Positions 46,219-54,565 of a stretch of 64,000 bases of DNA are shown one piece after another (positions within the stretch are counted from its first letter, which is position 1; the number at the start of each line of letters is the position of its first letter). A program made the position numbers and the translations under genes. The notes under the pieces are model-generated. The model worked only from the letters and a program-made list of their open reading frames with translations, was not told the DNA's origin and did not search any database. This DNA is from Leptolinea sp. UBA5203. GTDB lineage: Bacteria; Chloroflexota; Anaerolineae; Anaerolineales; Anaerolineaceae. The stretch spans positions 96,171-160,170 of the forward strand of contig DHVR01000030.1 in the NCBI GenBank assembly GCA_002412765.1. The letters run 5' to 3'.

Positions 46219-47061
46219 ATGCTACAGATAAATTCGAAACAGCAAAAGAATCTCACCATCGTTAAAGCTGCTGCACCACGAACCTTGGGACTCTCCCTGG
46301 GACAACTACGCGGTGTGATCATTCTGCCTTCCATCCTTCTGGCACTGGCCGCCTGGCAAACCATTGTCATGCTGGGTGATTTTCCAGCTTTCATTTTGCC
46401 AGGTCCGGCTTTGGTTTGGAAAAAAGGGATGGAGGTATTTTTAAATGGTACCTTGCTTCTGCACACCTCCGTAACCCTCTTGGAAGTTCTATCCGGCTTG
46501 ATTGGTGGATCCTTATTGGCAACCGTTCTGGCTTATTGGCTGGCAAAATATCCGCTGCTGGAAGAATTGGTTTCCCCGTATCTGGTAGCCTATCAGGCCA
46601 TTCCCATCGTAGCCCTGGCTCCTCTGCTGGTGATCTGGTTTGGACCGGGCATCTTTTCCAAGAGCTTAATCAGCGGCCTGATTGTTTTTTTTCCGGTGCT
46701 GATTAATACCGTGGTGGGATTAAAAGCCGTGCCTGTGAATTTACGGGATCTGTTGAAATCCATGAAAGCCAACCGCTGGCAAACCCTACGATATTTGGAG
46801 CTGCCCTCTGCGTTGCCGGTCATGTTGGGTGGGCTGCGTATTGGGGCAACCTTATCGGTGATTGGTGCGGTGGTGGGTGAATTTGTCGGCTCAAACCGCG
46901 GACTTGGATATCTCATCAATGTAGGCCGGGGACAATATGATACTGCCCTGGTTTTTGTGGCGGTTTTTACCTTGATTGTATTGGCCTTATGTCTTTATGG
47001 CTTTGTGATTTTACTCGAACATGCATTTTTATCCTGGCGGAAGAATCCGCATTTTGATTGA
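46219..47061 (+). CDS. ribX: Riboflavin ABC transporter permease
   Basis: A 280-residue membrane permease of the SsuC/ThiX type with about six helices. The ATPase-contact loop is LRDLLKSMKANRWQTLRYLELPSALPVMLGGLRIG, and VVGEFVGSNRGLGYLI follows. Directly behind an FMN riboswitch and followed by a ThiY-like binding protein and an ATPase, it matches the predicted RibXY riboflavin importers of Chloroflexota; specificity therefore rests on regulation and context. The first ~30 residues are a polar N-terminal extension. The ribosome binding site is weak (GGGACGGAAC), which fits tight control. Confidence 0.88.
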   Translation: MLQINSKQQKNLTIVKAAAPRTLGLSLGQLRGVIILPSILLALAAWQTIVMLGDFPAFILPGPALVWKKGMEVFLNGTLLLHTSVTLLEVLSGLIGGSLLATVLAYWLAKYPLLEELVSPYLVAYQAIPIVALAPLLVIWFGPGIFSKSLISGLIVFFPVLINTVVGLKAVPVNLRDLLKSMKANRWQTLRYLELPSALPVMLGGLRIGATLSVIGAVVGEFVGSNRGLGYLINVGRGQYDTALVFVAVFTLIVLALCLYGFVILLEHAFLSWRKNPHFD

Positions 47062-47068
47062 GGTACCC

Positions 47069-48052
47069 ATGAAAAAAAACCTTTTCCTGCTCATCTTTGT
47101 AATACTGTTTTCTGCCTGCACGCCGGCTCCGCAGCCTGACGCTGATTCATTCAAAACCGTTCGTCTGCCCGTTGGTTACGTTCCCAATGTTCAGTTTGCT
47201 CCCCTGTATGTAGCCCTTGAAAAGGGATATTTTAAAGAAGAGGGAATTAACCTTGAAATCGATTACAGCATGGAGACGGATGCGGTGGCGCTTTTAGGCG
47301 CTAATGAACTTCAATTTGCCATCGCCTCTGGCGAACAAGTTCTGTTGGGCAGGCAGCAAGGCCTGCCTGTGGTTTATGTCTCCACCTGGTATGGGGATTA
47401 TCCGGTTGGCGTCGTTTCTTTAAAAGAGCGCAACATTAAAACTTTGCAGGACTTGAAGGGGAAAATTATCGGCATCCCAGGATTGTATGGGGCCAGCTAT
47501 ATTGGATATCGGGCGATGATTGACCAGGTAGATCTGTCCGAGAATGATATGACCTTGATGTCGATTGGCTATAACCAGGTGGAAGCCTTGCTTGCCCGAG
47601 AAGTGGATGCTGCCGTCATTTATGTACCCAATGAACCCGTGCAACTGGAGACGCAAGGATATTCTGTGAATTTGCTCAAAGTGTCCGATTATGTCAATCT
47701 GGTCTCCAATGGCTTGGTCACCAACGAGAAAACCATTGCGGATGATCCTGCCCTGGTTGCCTCCATGGTACGTGCCTTGAATAGAGGAATAACAGAAACC
47801 TTAGCCGATCCTTCAGCTGCCTATGACATCTGCAAGAAATATATTGAGAACCTGACGGACGAAAATGATGCTGCCCAACGTGAAGTGCTGGCTGTTTCCT
47901 TGCAGTTTTACGCTGATCAACCGGTTGGCTATTCCAATCCGGAAGCATGGGACAGTATGTTTCAAATTCTCTCGAAGATGAATCTAGTGGACGAAAATCT
48001 TGATTTGAGCCAGGCTTATACCTATGACTTCCTTACCAACGAACCCCAATAA
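47069..48052 (+). CDS. ribY: Riboflavin-binding ABC lipoprotein (NMT1/THI5-like)
   Basis: A 327-residue lipoprotein with signal peptide and lipobox LFSAC (Cys ~17), then an NMT1/THI5-like binding fold: VRLPVGYVPNVQFAPLYVALEKGYFKEEGINLEI, LGANELQFAIASGEQVLLGRQQGLPVVYV, and LKGKIIGIPGLYGASYIGYRAM. The fold is shared with ThiY pyrimidine-binding proteins; the FMN riboswitch points to riboflavin. ATG 47069 has GAGG before it and begins eight bases after ribX. Confidence 0.9.
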   Translation: MKKNLFLLIFVILFSACTPAPQPDADSFKTVRLPVGYVPNVQFAPLYVALEKGYFKEEGINLEIDYSMETDAVALLGANELQFAIASGEQVLLGRQQGLPVVYVSTWYGDYPVGVVSLKERNIKTLQDLKGKIIGIPGLYGASYIGYRAMIDQVDLSENDMTLMSIGYNQVEALLAREVDAAVIYVPNEPVQLETQGYSVNLLKVSDYVNLVSNGLVTNEKTIADDPALVASMVRALNRGITETLADPSAAYDICKKYIENLTDENDAAQREVLAVSLQFYADQPVGYSNPEAWDSMFQILSKMNLVDENLDLSQAYTYDFLTNEPQ

Positions 48053-48821
48053 TTCCTCTTTGGAAAGCATGGATTCGTCCTCGCCCATTCTGTCTGTATC
48101 GGATTTAGGGGTTACATTTAAGGAAAAAAAGGGCGATCTAAGAGTGCTGAGGAATGTTAATTTTAATATTCTTGAGCACCAGTTTGTTTGTTTACTTGGT
48201 CCATCCGGCAGTGGAAAAAGCACCATATTGCGTGTGCTGGCTGGGCTGGTGCCTCCCACATGTGGCAGTGTCACTTTTCCGAAATCCAGCCAACCCACCA
48301 TAGGGGTTGTCTTTCAGGATGCCAATTTATTACCCTGGCGCACGGTCTTAAAAAACATTACCCTGCCTTTGGAAATTCAAGGGGTGGATCCGACCCTGGC
48401 TGAAGAGCAAGCTCTGGCTTTGATTCAATTAACCAATTTGCAGGGTTTTGAACATAGCATGCCGCAGGATCTTTCCGGGGGCATGGCGCAGCGGGTGGCC
48501 ATCGCTCGTGCCCTGATCCAGCAGCCGGATATTCTGTTGATGGACGAGCCATTTGGCTCATTGGATGCCCTGACCCGTGAAAAAATGAGTGCTGAATTGC
48601 TCAATATTTGGCAGGCTCAGCGCAGCACGGTCTTGATGGTCACTCATTCCATCTCAGAGGCTATCCTCTTATCGGATCGTGTACTGGTCATCTCCCCCCT
48701 TCCCGGGCGAATTACCCTGGATTTACAAATTGATTTACCCAGACCCCGTAATGAAGAAATGCGTTTTACCGCACCGTTTGGGGAGATGGCGCAAGTGCTG
48801 CGTGCAGCTATTCAGGTGTAA
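48024..48821 (+). CDS. Riboflavin ABC transporter ATP-binding protein
   Basis: A 265-residue ATPase of the SsuB/TauB/ThiZ type. Walker A is GPSGSGKST, the Q-loop VFQDANLLPWRT, the signature LSGGMAQRVAIARALIQ, Walker B ILLMDEPFGSLDALTR and the H-loop MVTHSISEAIL. It completes the ribXY importer as the third operon gene. The longest frame overlaps ribY by 29 bases; an ATG at 48069, 17 bases after the ribY stop with GGAAAG close by, is an equally good start. Confidence 0.92.
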   Translation: MTSLPTNPNNSSLESMDSSSPILSVSDLGVTFKEKKGDLRVLRNVNFNILEHQFVCLLGPSGSGKSTILRVLAGLVPPTCGSVTFPKSSQPTIGVVFQDANLLPWRTVLKNITLPLEIQGVDPTLAEEQALALIQLTNLQGFEHSMPQDLSGGMAQRVAIARALIQQPDILLMDEPFGSLDALTREKMSAELLNIWQAQRSTVLMVTHSISEAILLSDRVLVISPLPGRITLDLQIDLPRPRNEEMRFTAPFGEMAQVLRAAIQV

Positions 48822-48865
48822 TCAACTACATAAAGGATCGAAAAAAAATAATAGCGGGGTTAAAA

Positions 48866-48894
48866 TTGACACATCCATATGCTTCCTGTAGAAT
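48866..48894 (+). promoter_or_regulatory. Promoter of first repeat lipoprotein
   Basis: TTGACA (48866), a 17-base spacer and TAGAAT (48889), preceded by AAA. The transcript would have a leader of about 97 bases. The same arrangement stands before the two paralogues. Confidence 0.8.
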
Positions 48895-48997
48895 GGATAT
48901 ATTAATATAAAACAAAGCGACATGCATGCCTTTTTTATTACTGCATCCGTACCGTGTTTTCTGATGCGAAATCCAATATTTCCAGGGAGGAATTTTA

Positions 48998-50653
48998 TTG
49001 AAACGGCTCATTTCACTTATGTTCATTGGAATATTTTTAATATCAGGGTGTCAGTATGCGACTACCGGTTCTGACCAGGTCAAAATGGCTGGAATGTCGG
49101 AAACAGGAGATGGGGATCTATTATTCGGCAGCACGCAATCTTTGACGCCTTTTTTACCTATCGTAGATATTGATAATCAAATTGCTACTTCAATCAATGG
49201 CAATGCTGGTGGAGATTCCATCAATATCACCCAAATCGAATCCCTCGAAGAGGGGAAAGCCATGTTGTACTGGGATGCCGCAGGCGAATTCCCCGAAGGC
49301 TTCATGGTTGTATGGACGAAAGAAAAGAAAATTCCGGTATTTCCTGAGGATAAAGGGATTCAGGCGGGGGATGGTACAGCGCGGTCGGCCCTCGTAACCG
49401 GCAGCACTGGGGACCTGTACTATTATCGGGTGTGCAAATTTCAAAATGGGGCATGCATTTCCTATAGCGCGGTGGCTTCTTATACCTTCGGAAAAATATC
49501 TCAGTCGACGTTAGTGAAATCGTCAACACCAGAACCCGGTCTGGCTATTACAATAAAATCTATCCAAAGTGCTGGAAATGGTAAAGCAACTATTTCCTGG
49601 GATGCGTCCGGTTCATTTCCAAGCGGCTTCAAAGTGGTATGGTCCGAGACCACTAGCGAACCCGTCTATCCAGGCAATGCCAATGTGGCTCTTTCCAGTG
49701 CTTCAGTGCGGTCGGCGGTAATAGATGGTACACCAGGAAAGAAGGTCAATTTTCGTGTTTGTCGATTCAATGGCAATAAATGTGATTATTATTCAAACAG
49801 CTATGCTTTTACTTTCACCGGTACCGCCGTCACAACTTCCATCGCCCCAACGGCAAGTAAAGCTCCTACGGCCACTTCGAGCGGCAGATCCATTACCATT
49901 ATTAGTATTGGTGACAGGAAGATTGGTACATCTACGGTTGTCTGGATTATCAATGGCAGTTTTACAAGCGGCTTTATAGTCGTCTGGTCCGATAGCACCA
50001 ATACACCTGTCTACCCGGGTAATGATAACAAATATGCAAATTTAGAAGAAAGGGAATTGGCCCAATCGGCAGTAGCTTATGGAATACCAGGTAAGACTTA
50101 TACCTTTAGAGTGTGTGAGTATATTGGAGATAATATTTGTGGAATATACAGTAATAGCTATCGATTTACCTACAATGGTGCAACGGCCACTCCAAAAGCA
50201 ACAGAAACAGATTATTTCATCAGGATAAACAGCGTTGATTTTGTCAGTTCTGGCAAGGCAGTGATTAATTGGTATGCCAGTGATGATTCCGCTAAAGGTT
50301 TCAAAATTGTCTGGTCAGATAATTCTTCACAACCCTATTACCCAAATAACGAGTCAATCACTGCAAGCAGCTCTGAGCGTTCAGCGATAGTGTATGGAAC
50401 ACCCGGTGTAAGATATTATTATAGGATTTGTTCATATTTTAATGGGGTTTGCTATAAATATGGGGGCCCTGTTGAGTTCACTTACCCAAGTGATGTGCCT
50501 ACATCAACCTCAGTTAACACTGCCGTTATTCCAACAGAAATACTTCTTCCTACTTTACCATCCGAAGTGCCTCCAACGGTACCCCCTGTCCCAAGTGAAA
50601 CCCCTGTGCCGCCTGAAATACCTGTAGAAACTGCTGAAGGCAGCGGGGGATAA
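48998..50653 (+). CDS. Tandem-repeat (fibronectin III-like) surface lipoprotein, copy 1
   Basis: A 551-residue lipoprotein. Lipobox LISGC puts the lipidated Cys at ~18. After an ~60-residue spacer come four ~95-residue repeats of fibronectin-III-like form, each with GkA.v.W.asG.FP.GFkvvWS....PvYPg, a-RsA...GtpG..yyfRVC and a C-x6-C pair likely to form a disulfide. A Pro/Thr/Glu/Val-rich tail of ~50 residues ends the protein; no LPxTG or membrane anchor is present. The family is unknown to me. The TTG start has GGGAGGA before it. It is the most diverged of the three paralogues (repeat 3 is reworked). A binding or adhesive surface role is inferred. Confidence 0.75.
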   Translation: MKRLISLMFIGIFLISGCQYATTGSDQVKMAGMSETGDGDLLFGSTQSLTPFLPIVDIDNQIATSINGNAGGDSINITQIESLEEGKAMLYWDAAGEFPEGFMVVWTKEKKIPVFPEDKGIQAGDGTARSALVTGSTGDLYYYRVCKFQNGACISYSAVASYTFGKISQSTLVKSSTPEPGLAITIKSIQSAGNGKATISWDASGSFPSGFKVVWSETTSEPVYPGNANVALSSASVRSAVIDGTPGKKVNFRVCRFNGNKCDYYSNSYAFTFTGTAVTTSIAPTASKAPTATSSGRSITIISIGDRKIGTSTVVWIINGSFTSGFIVVWSDSTNTPVYPGNDNKYANLEERELAQSAVAYGIPGKTYTFRVCEYIGDNICGIYSNSYRFTYNGATATPKATETDYFIRINSVDFVSSGKAVINWYASDDSAKGFKIVWSDNSSQPYYPNNESITASSSERSAIVYGTPGVRYYYRICSYFNGVCYKYGGPVEFTYPSDVPTSTSVNTAVIPTEILLPTLPSEVPPTVPPVPSETPVPPEIPVETAEGSGG

Positions 50654-50666
50654 ATACAAGATATTG

Positions 50667-50702
50667 TGCAGGTTCCATCCAAAAGACGGAACCTGCATTT
50701 TT
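50667..50702 (+). terminator. Terminator after lipoprotein copy 1
   Basis: The perfect 10-bp stem TGCAGGTTCC/GGAACCTGCA followed by TTTTT. Confidence 0.85.
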
Positions 50703-50755
50703 AATCGTCCAGACAAGATAACGAAAACACGACATTCTTGTAACAGGATTGTAAA

Positions 50756-50784
50756 TTGACATTCCGGTTTATTTTTACTAGTAT
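50756..50784 (+). promoter_or_regulatory. Promoter of lipoprotein copy 2
   Basis: TTGACA (50756), 17 bases, TAGTAT (50779); leader about 133 bases. Confidence 0.75.
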
Positions 50785-50923
50785 TAAGATACTTTATTGG
50801 CTATTCCCACTTTATTTGTAACAATTCTATAGCATGGGTCTGGTAAGGGATGGAACGTGGATATTCCATCCGTTGTTATTTCTTAACATCGGAAAAACAG
50901 GGATATTCGGGGAGGATCATTTA

Positions 50924-52492
50924 ATGAAAAAAATACTTTTTCTTTTTCTGATTGGTGTCTTACTGGTATCGGGTTGTGATGGTGTAGCGAGCAATTTGGC
51001 AGGATTGGATCAGGCGGCTGTCGCCGGCGCGTTAGAAACCGCCAAAGCTGGGGTGCAATCCTCCGGCGAAGAATTGTTAAAAGACAGTACCCAGACCATG
51101 ACTCCCTTTTTGCCTGTTGCAGACGGGACGAATGAAACCCCTACCCCTGAAAGTGGAACGGAGCAGGGCGATGCATGGATCACTGCTACGCGCTTTGAGG
51201 CTGTGGAATCTGGCAAAGCCAAATTGTTTTGGGATGCCGGTGGGAATTTTCCTGAAGGGTTTAAAGTCGTCTGGTCAAAAGATTCCAGTACGCCGGTTTT
51301 TCCGGATGATATCTGGGATTACATTTCGGATGGAAGCGCTCGTTCTGCCGAGGTATTTGGTACGCCGGGAGAAGCCTACTATTTCCGGGTATGCAAGTAT
51401 CTGGGTGGCGTATGTGCTTTCTACAGCCCGGTGGTGAAATACACCTTTGAAGTTGGGCAAAAGACCGCCACCCCAAGCAGCGACCTGAAGTTGACCATTA
51501 CTTCCATCCAAAGCGGCGGATCCGGCAAGGCCAATGTATACTGGGATGCCAGCGGCAGCTTCCCCAAGGGTTTCAAAGTTGTCTGGTCCGAGAGCACCAG
51601 CGAACCGGTTTATCCTGGTAATTCATACAAGTATTTAAGCAGTCCATCCGCACGCTCCACTCAGGTTCAAGGCACACCGGGAAAGAAAACCTATTTCCGA
51701 GTTTGCCGCTACGATGGCAGTAAATGCGATTTCTACTCGAATACTTACACCTTCACCTTTACGGGTGCGGCTGCCACGGAGGCCAATAAATCCATCACCA
51801 TTACCAACATATCCAATACCAGCAGCGGCAAAGCGACGGTTGCCTGGAATGCCAGCGGCAGCTTCCCCAGCGGATTTAAAGTCGTTTGGTCTGCGGATAC
51901 AAAGAACCCTGTTTATCCTGGGAATGACTATGTGTATATGAGTGATCCCTCCGCCCGATCTGCCGGAGTAAGCGGCACGGCCGGTAAGAAGTATTATTTC
52001 CGGGTGTGTGAGTATTTAGGTGGCAGTTGCGGTGTTTATAGTAATTCCTACGAATTTACGTACAGCGGAACGACAACGGCTCCTACCGCTGACGCCAGTA
52101 CGATTAGCATAACATCGGTTACTGCCGTCGAACCTGGTAAAGCCGTTGTCAGCTGGAGCGCCAGCGGCAGCTTCCCCAGCGGATTTAAAGTCGTTTGGTC
52201 GGCCAGCAATACCGCGCCGGTCTACCCCGGAAATGATTATGTCTATCTCAGTGATCCTGGGGCACGCTCCACTCCGCTGACAGGCACGCCGGGACAAACC
52301 ATTTATATTCGGGTGGGTAAATACAACGGCAGCAGCTGCAGCCTGTACAGTAATATGTTTACTTTTACCTTCAGCAGTCCCGTAGTACCTACGGTAGCAA
52401 CCGAAGTGACACCCGTTGTAACCGAAGTGACACCAGAAGTAACAGAGGTCACCCCGGAAGTTACTGAGGTCACACCGGAGACTACTGGATGA
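50924..52492 (+). CDS. Tandem-repeat (fibronectin III-like) surface lipoprotein, copy 2
   Basis: A 522-residue paralogue of the preceding protein, with lipobox LVSGC (Cys ~17), spacer, and four well-conserved repeats starting near ITATRFEAVESGKAKLFW, LTITSIQSGGSGKANVYW, ITITNISNTSSGKATVAW and ISITSVTAVEPGKAVVSW. Each ends FRVC.Y.G..C.FYSn.y.FTF; in the fourth the first Cys is Gly (IRVGKYNGSSC), so its disulfide is lost. The tail is a run of a 7-residue unit (TPEVTEV) coded by 21-base DNA repeats, open to copy-number change in frame. ATG 50924 is preceded by GGGGAGGA; the longer frame lies in the leader. Confidence 0.78.
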   Translation: MKKILFLFLIGVLLVSGCDGVASNLAGLDQAAVAGALETAKAGVQSSGEELLKDSTQTMTPFLPVADGTNETPTPESGTEQGDAWITATRFEAVESGKAKLFWDAGGNFPEGFKVVWSKDSSTPVFPDDIWDYISDGSARSAEVFGTPGEAYYFRVCKYLGGVCAFYSPVVKYTFEVGQKTATPSSDLKLTITSIQSGGSGKANVYWDASGSFPKGFKVVWSESTSEPVYPGNSYKYLSSPSARSTQVQGTPGKKTYFRVCRYDGSKCDFYSNTYTFTFTGAAATEANKSITITNISNTSSGKATVAWNASGSFPSGFKVVWSADTKNPVYPGNDYVYMSDPSARSAGVSGTAGKKYYFRVCEYLGGSCGVYSNSYEFTYSGTTTAPTADASTISITSVTAVEPGKAVVSWSASGSFPSGFKVVWSASNTAPVYPGNDYVYLSDPGARSTPLTGTPGQTIYIRVGKYNGSSCSLYSNMFTFTFSSPVVPTVATEVTPVVTEVTPEVTEVTPEVTEVTPETTG

Positions 52493-52503
52493 TACACTAA
52501 AAA

Positions 52504-52537
52504 AAAATCCCTCCTGAAAAATGGAGGGATTTTTTTC
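52504..52537 (+). terminator. Terminator after lipoprotein copy 2
   Basis: Stem ATCCCTCC/GGAGGGAT within A and T runs (seven Ts follow). Confidence 0.9.
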
Positions 52538-52657
52538 AATAGAGAAGTGTATTGATTACAATGGATATTTATGGGATATCAATGGTCAGTGTACAAAAAT
52601 CATGAACTTCTTGTCGAGATAAATTGAAATTTGTACAAATATTAATGTGATATTAAA

Positions 52658-52686
52658 TTGACTTTTTTGTCTGAATTTTATAGAAT
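52658..52686 (+). promoter_or_regulatory. Promoter of lipoprotein copy 3
   Basis: TTGACT (52658), 17 bases, TAGAAT (52681); leader about 123 bases. The remaining part of the 52493-52815 gap holds the copy-2 terminator and this leader. Confidence 0.78.
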
Positions 52687-52815
52687 TAGAATACTTTTAT
52701 CAATAGGTGCTTTTTACTTGTATTTGATTTCGAGCGGGGACCGAATAGAGATTAAACGTGAATATTCCATCTGTTGAGTAACCACAGAAAAACAAAGGGT
52801 ATTCAGGGAGGGTAG

Positions 52816-54495
52816 ATGAGTAAACGATTCTTTTACTTTTTAAGTATTATCTGCTTGCTATTTTCCGGGTGTGAGATGTCCACGGGTGCTCACACTGGAG
52901 CGAGTCAAGCTTCACTCAATGCTGAGAATATCATCAACGTGGATGGATCCAATGGCAGTGTGATCGTCATCACTCCATCCATATCCATTACGGACGAACC
53001 GCAAAGTAAAGCGGGCAATGAATCGATTATTGCCACGCGTGCAGAACCCCTGGAATCCGGCAAAGCCAGGCTATTCTGGAATGCCAGTGGGGATTTCCCT
53101 GAAGGGTTTGCAGTAGCCTGGTCAAAAGATAAAACCGCCCCAAGTTATCCGGAAGATACCTGGATTACAACGACGGATCGATCCGCGCAATCTATGGATA
53201 TCCTGGGGAATCCAGGGGAAGCCTATTATTTTCGGATTTGTAAACTTCTCCAGGGTGTTTGTGTTTTCTACAGCCCTACGGTGAAATACACCTTTGAAAC
53301 TGCTCAGCAAACTACCACCCAATCCTCTTCCAGCGATCTATCCATAAAAATCACTTCGGTTCAGAGCGATGGATATGGAAATGTCAATATCTATTGGACC
53401 GCAAGCGGAAGTTTCCCCAATGGGTTTAAAGTCGTCTGGTCGGATACCACCAGCGAACCAGTTTATCCGGGGAACTCGAATCAATATATCAATAGTCCGA
53501 CGGCTTCTTTTGCTCAGGTGAGCGGAATAACCGGCGGAAAAGTTACTTTTCGTGTGTGTCGTTTTGACGGCGACCAATGTGATTTCTATTCCGATCCCTA
53601 CACCTTCACACTAACCAGTACACCTGTTCCGGAAGCGGCAAAATCGATCCAAATCACCAACATCACCAATGACGGGACCGGCAGGGCCGATGTGGTTTGG
53701 AGTGCGGTTGGCTACTTCCCCAAAGGTTTTAAAGTGGTCTGGTCTGCAGATACGAAGAAACCGGTATTTCCTGGCAATGACTATGTCTATCTGAGCAGTC
53801 CCACGGCACGAATCGCGGATGTCACCGGTGATGCAGGCAGGAAATATTATTTCCGCGTGTGCGAATATTTGGGAGATAAATGCGGGGTCTACAGTAATAC
53901 CTACGAGTTTACCTATAAGGAAAAACTTGAGACTACCACATCGGACAACAGTACCATTAAGATAACGACAGTGGAAGAATTTGAGCCAGGACAGATATAT
54001 ATTGCATGGACGGTTACGGGCAGTTTCCCTGATGGGTTCAAAATTCTCTGGTCCGAGACAAACTCCTCTCCCACCACCGAAAACAGCTATTATACGGCTT
54101 TTGATGAGCCTAAAATGCGAGATGTGGTCATGAGAGGGACAGCCGGCGACAAAGTATATCTACGGGTGTGTAAAATTGTCTCTGGCGGCTGTGGGGTTTA
54201 TAGCAATACGGTTTACTTTGTTTTTGTCGGCACCTATGTGGATCCCACAAAGACCCCCTCATCTTTGACTGCAACCCCGGTGACTCCTGCGGCGACAACT
54301 GCGGTACCCCCTGTGGCAACCACTGCCGTATCTCCTGTTGCAACCACCGCTGTGCCCACCGTCGCGACTACGGTTGTACCCACTGTTGCTACCACGGAAG
54401 TACCACCTGTTGCTACAACAGAAGTTCCTCCTGTTGTAACGACAGAAATACCACCCGCTGTAACTACAGAAGTACCAACAGTGGAAGCAACATAG
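52816..54495 (+). CDS. Tandem-repeat (fibronectin III-like) surface lipoprotein, copy 3
   Basis: A 559-residue third paralogue: lipobox LFSGC (Cys ~19), spacer, four repeats of ~95 residues with the GFKVVWS and FRVC-x6-C core, and a ~75-residue tail of about nine VATTAVP-type 7-residue units. The fourth repeat has SPTTENSYYTAF where the others have PVYPGND. The tail is low-complexity and probably spans the cell wall or exposes the repeat domains. AGGGAGGG precedes the ATG. A bidirectional terminator separates it from the convergent holB. Confidence 0.78.
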   Translation: MSKRFFYFLSIICLLFSGCEMSTGAHTGASQASLNAENIINVDGSNGSVIVITPSISITDEPQSKAGNESIIATRAEPLESGKARLFWNASGDFPEGFAVAWSKDKTAPSYPEDTWITTTDRSAQSMDILGNPGEAYYFRICKLLQGVCVFYSPTVKYTFETAQQTTTQSSSSDLSIKITSVQSDGYGNVNIYWTASGSFPNGFKVVWSDTTSEPVYPGNSNQYINSPTASFAQVSGITGGKVTFRVCRFDGDQCDFYSDPYTFTLTSTPVPEAAKSIQITNITNDGTGRADVVWSAVGYFPKGFKVVWSADTKKPVFPGNDYVYLSSPTARIADVTGDAGRKYYFRVCEYLGDKCGVYSNTYEFTYKEKLETTTSDNSTIKITTVEEFEPGQIYIAWTVTGSFPDGFKILWSETNSSPTTENSYYTAFDEPKMRDVVMRGTAGDKVYLRVCKIVSGGCGVYSNTVYFVFVGTYVDPTKTPSSLTATPVTPAATTAVPPVATTAVSPVATTAVPTVATTVVPTVATTEVPPVATTEVPPVVTTEIPPAVTTEVPTVEAT

Positions 54496-54531
54496 AGATT
54501 GGCTATTTTTCCTGAAAACACTTTCCAAAAG

Positions 54532-54561
54532 AAAACCCCTCCAAATGTGCGGAGGGGTTTT
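54532..54561. terminator. Bidirectional terminator between lipoprotein copy 3 and holB
   Basis: The perfect 11-bp stem AAAACCCCTCC/GGAGGGGTTTT with an 8-nt loop and A/T runs on both sides. Confidence 0.9.
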
Positions 54562-54565
54562 TATG

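Noticed and set aside
52390..54495. CRISPR-like array from the 21-base repeats
   Set aside because: The repeats are in frame, vary in sequence, lack spacers and code for protein tails.
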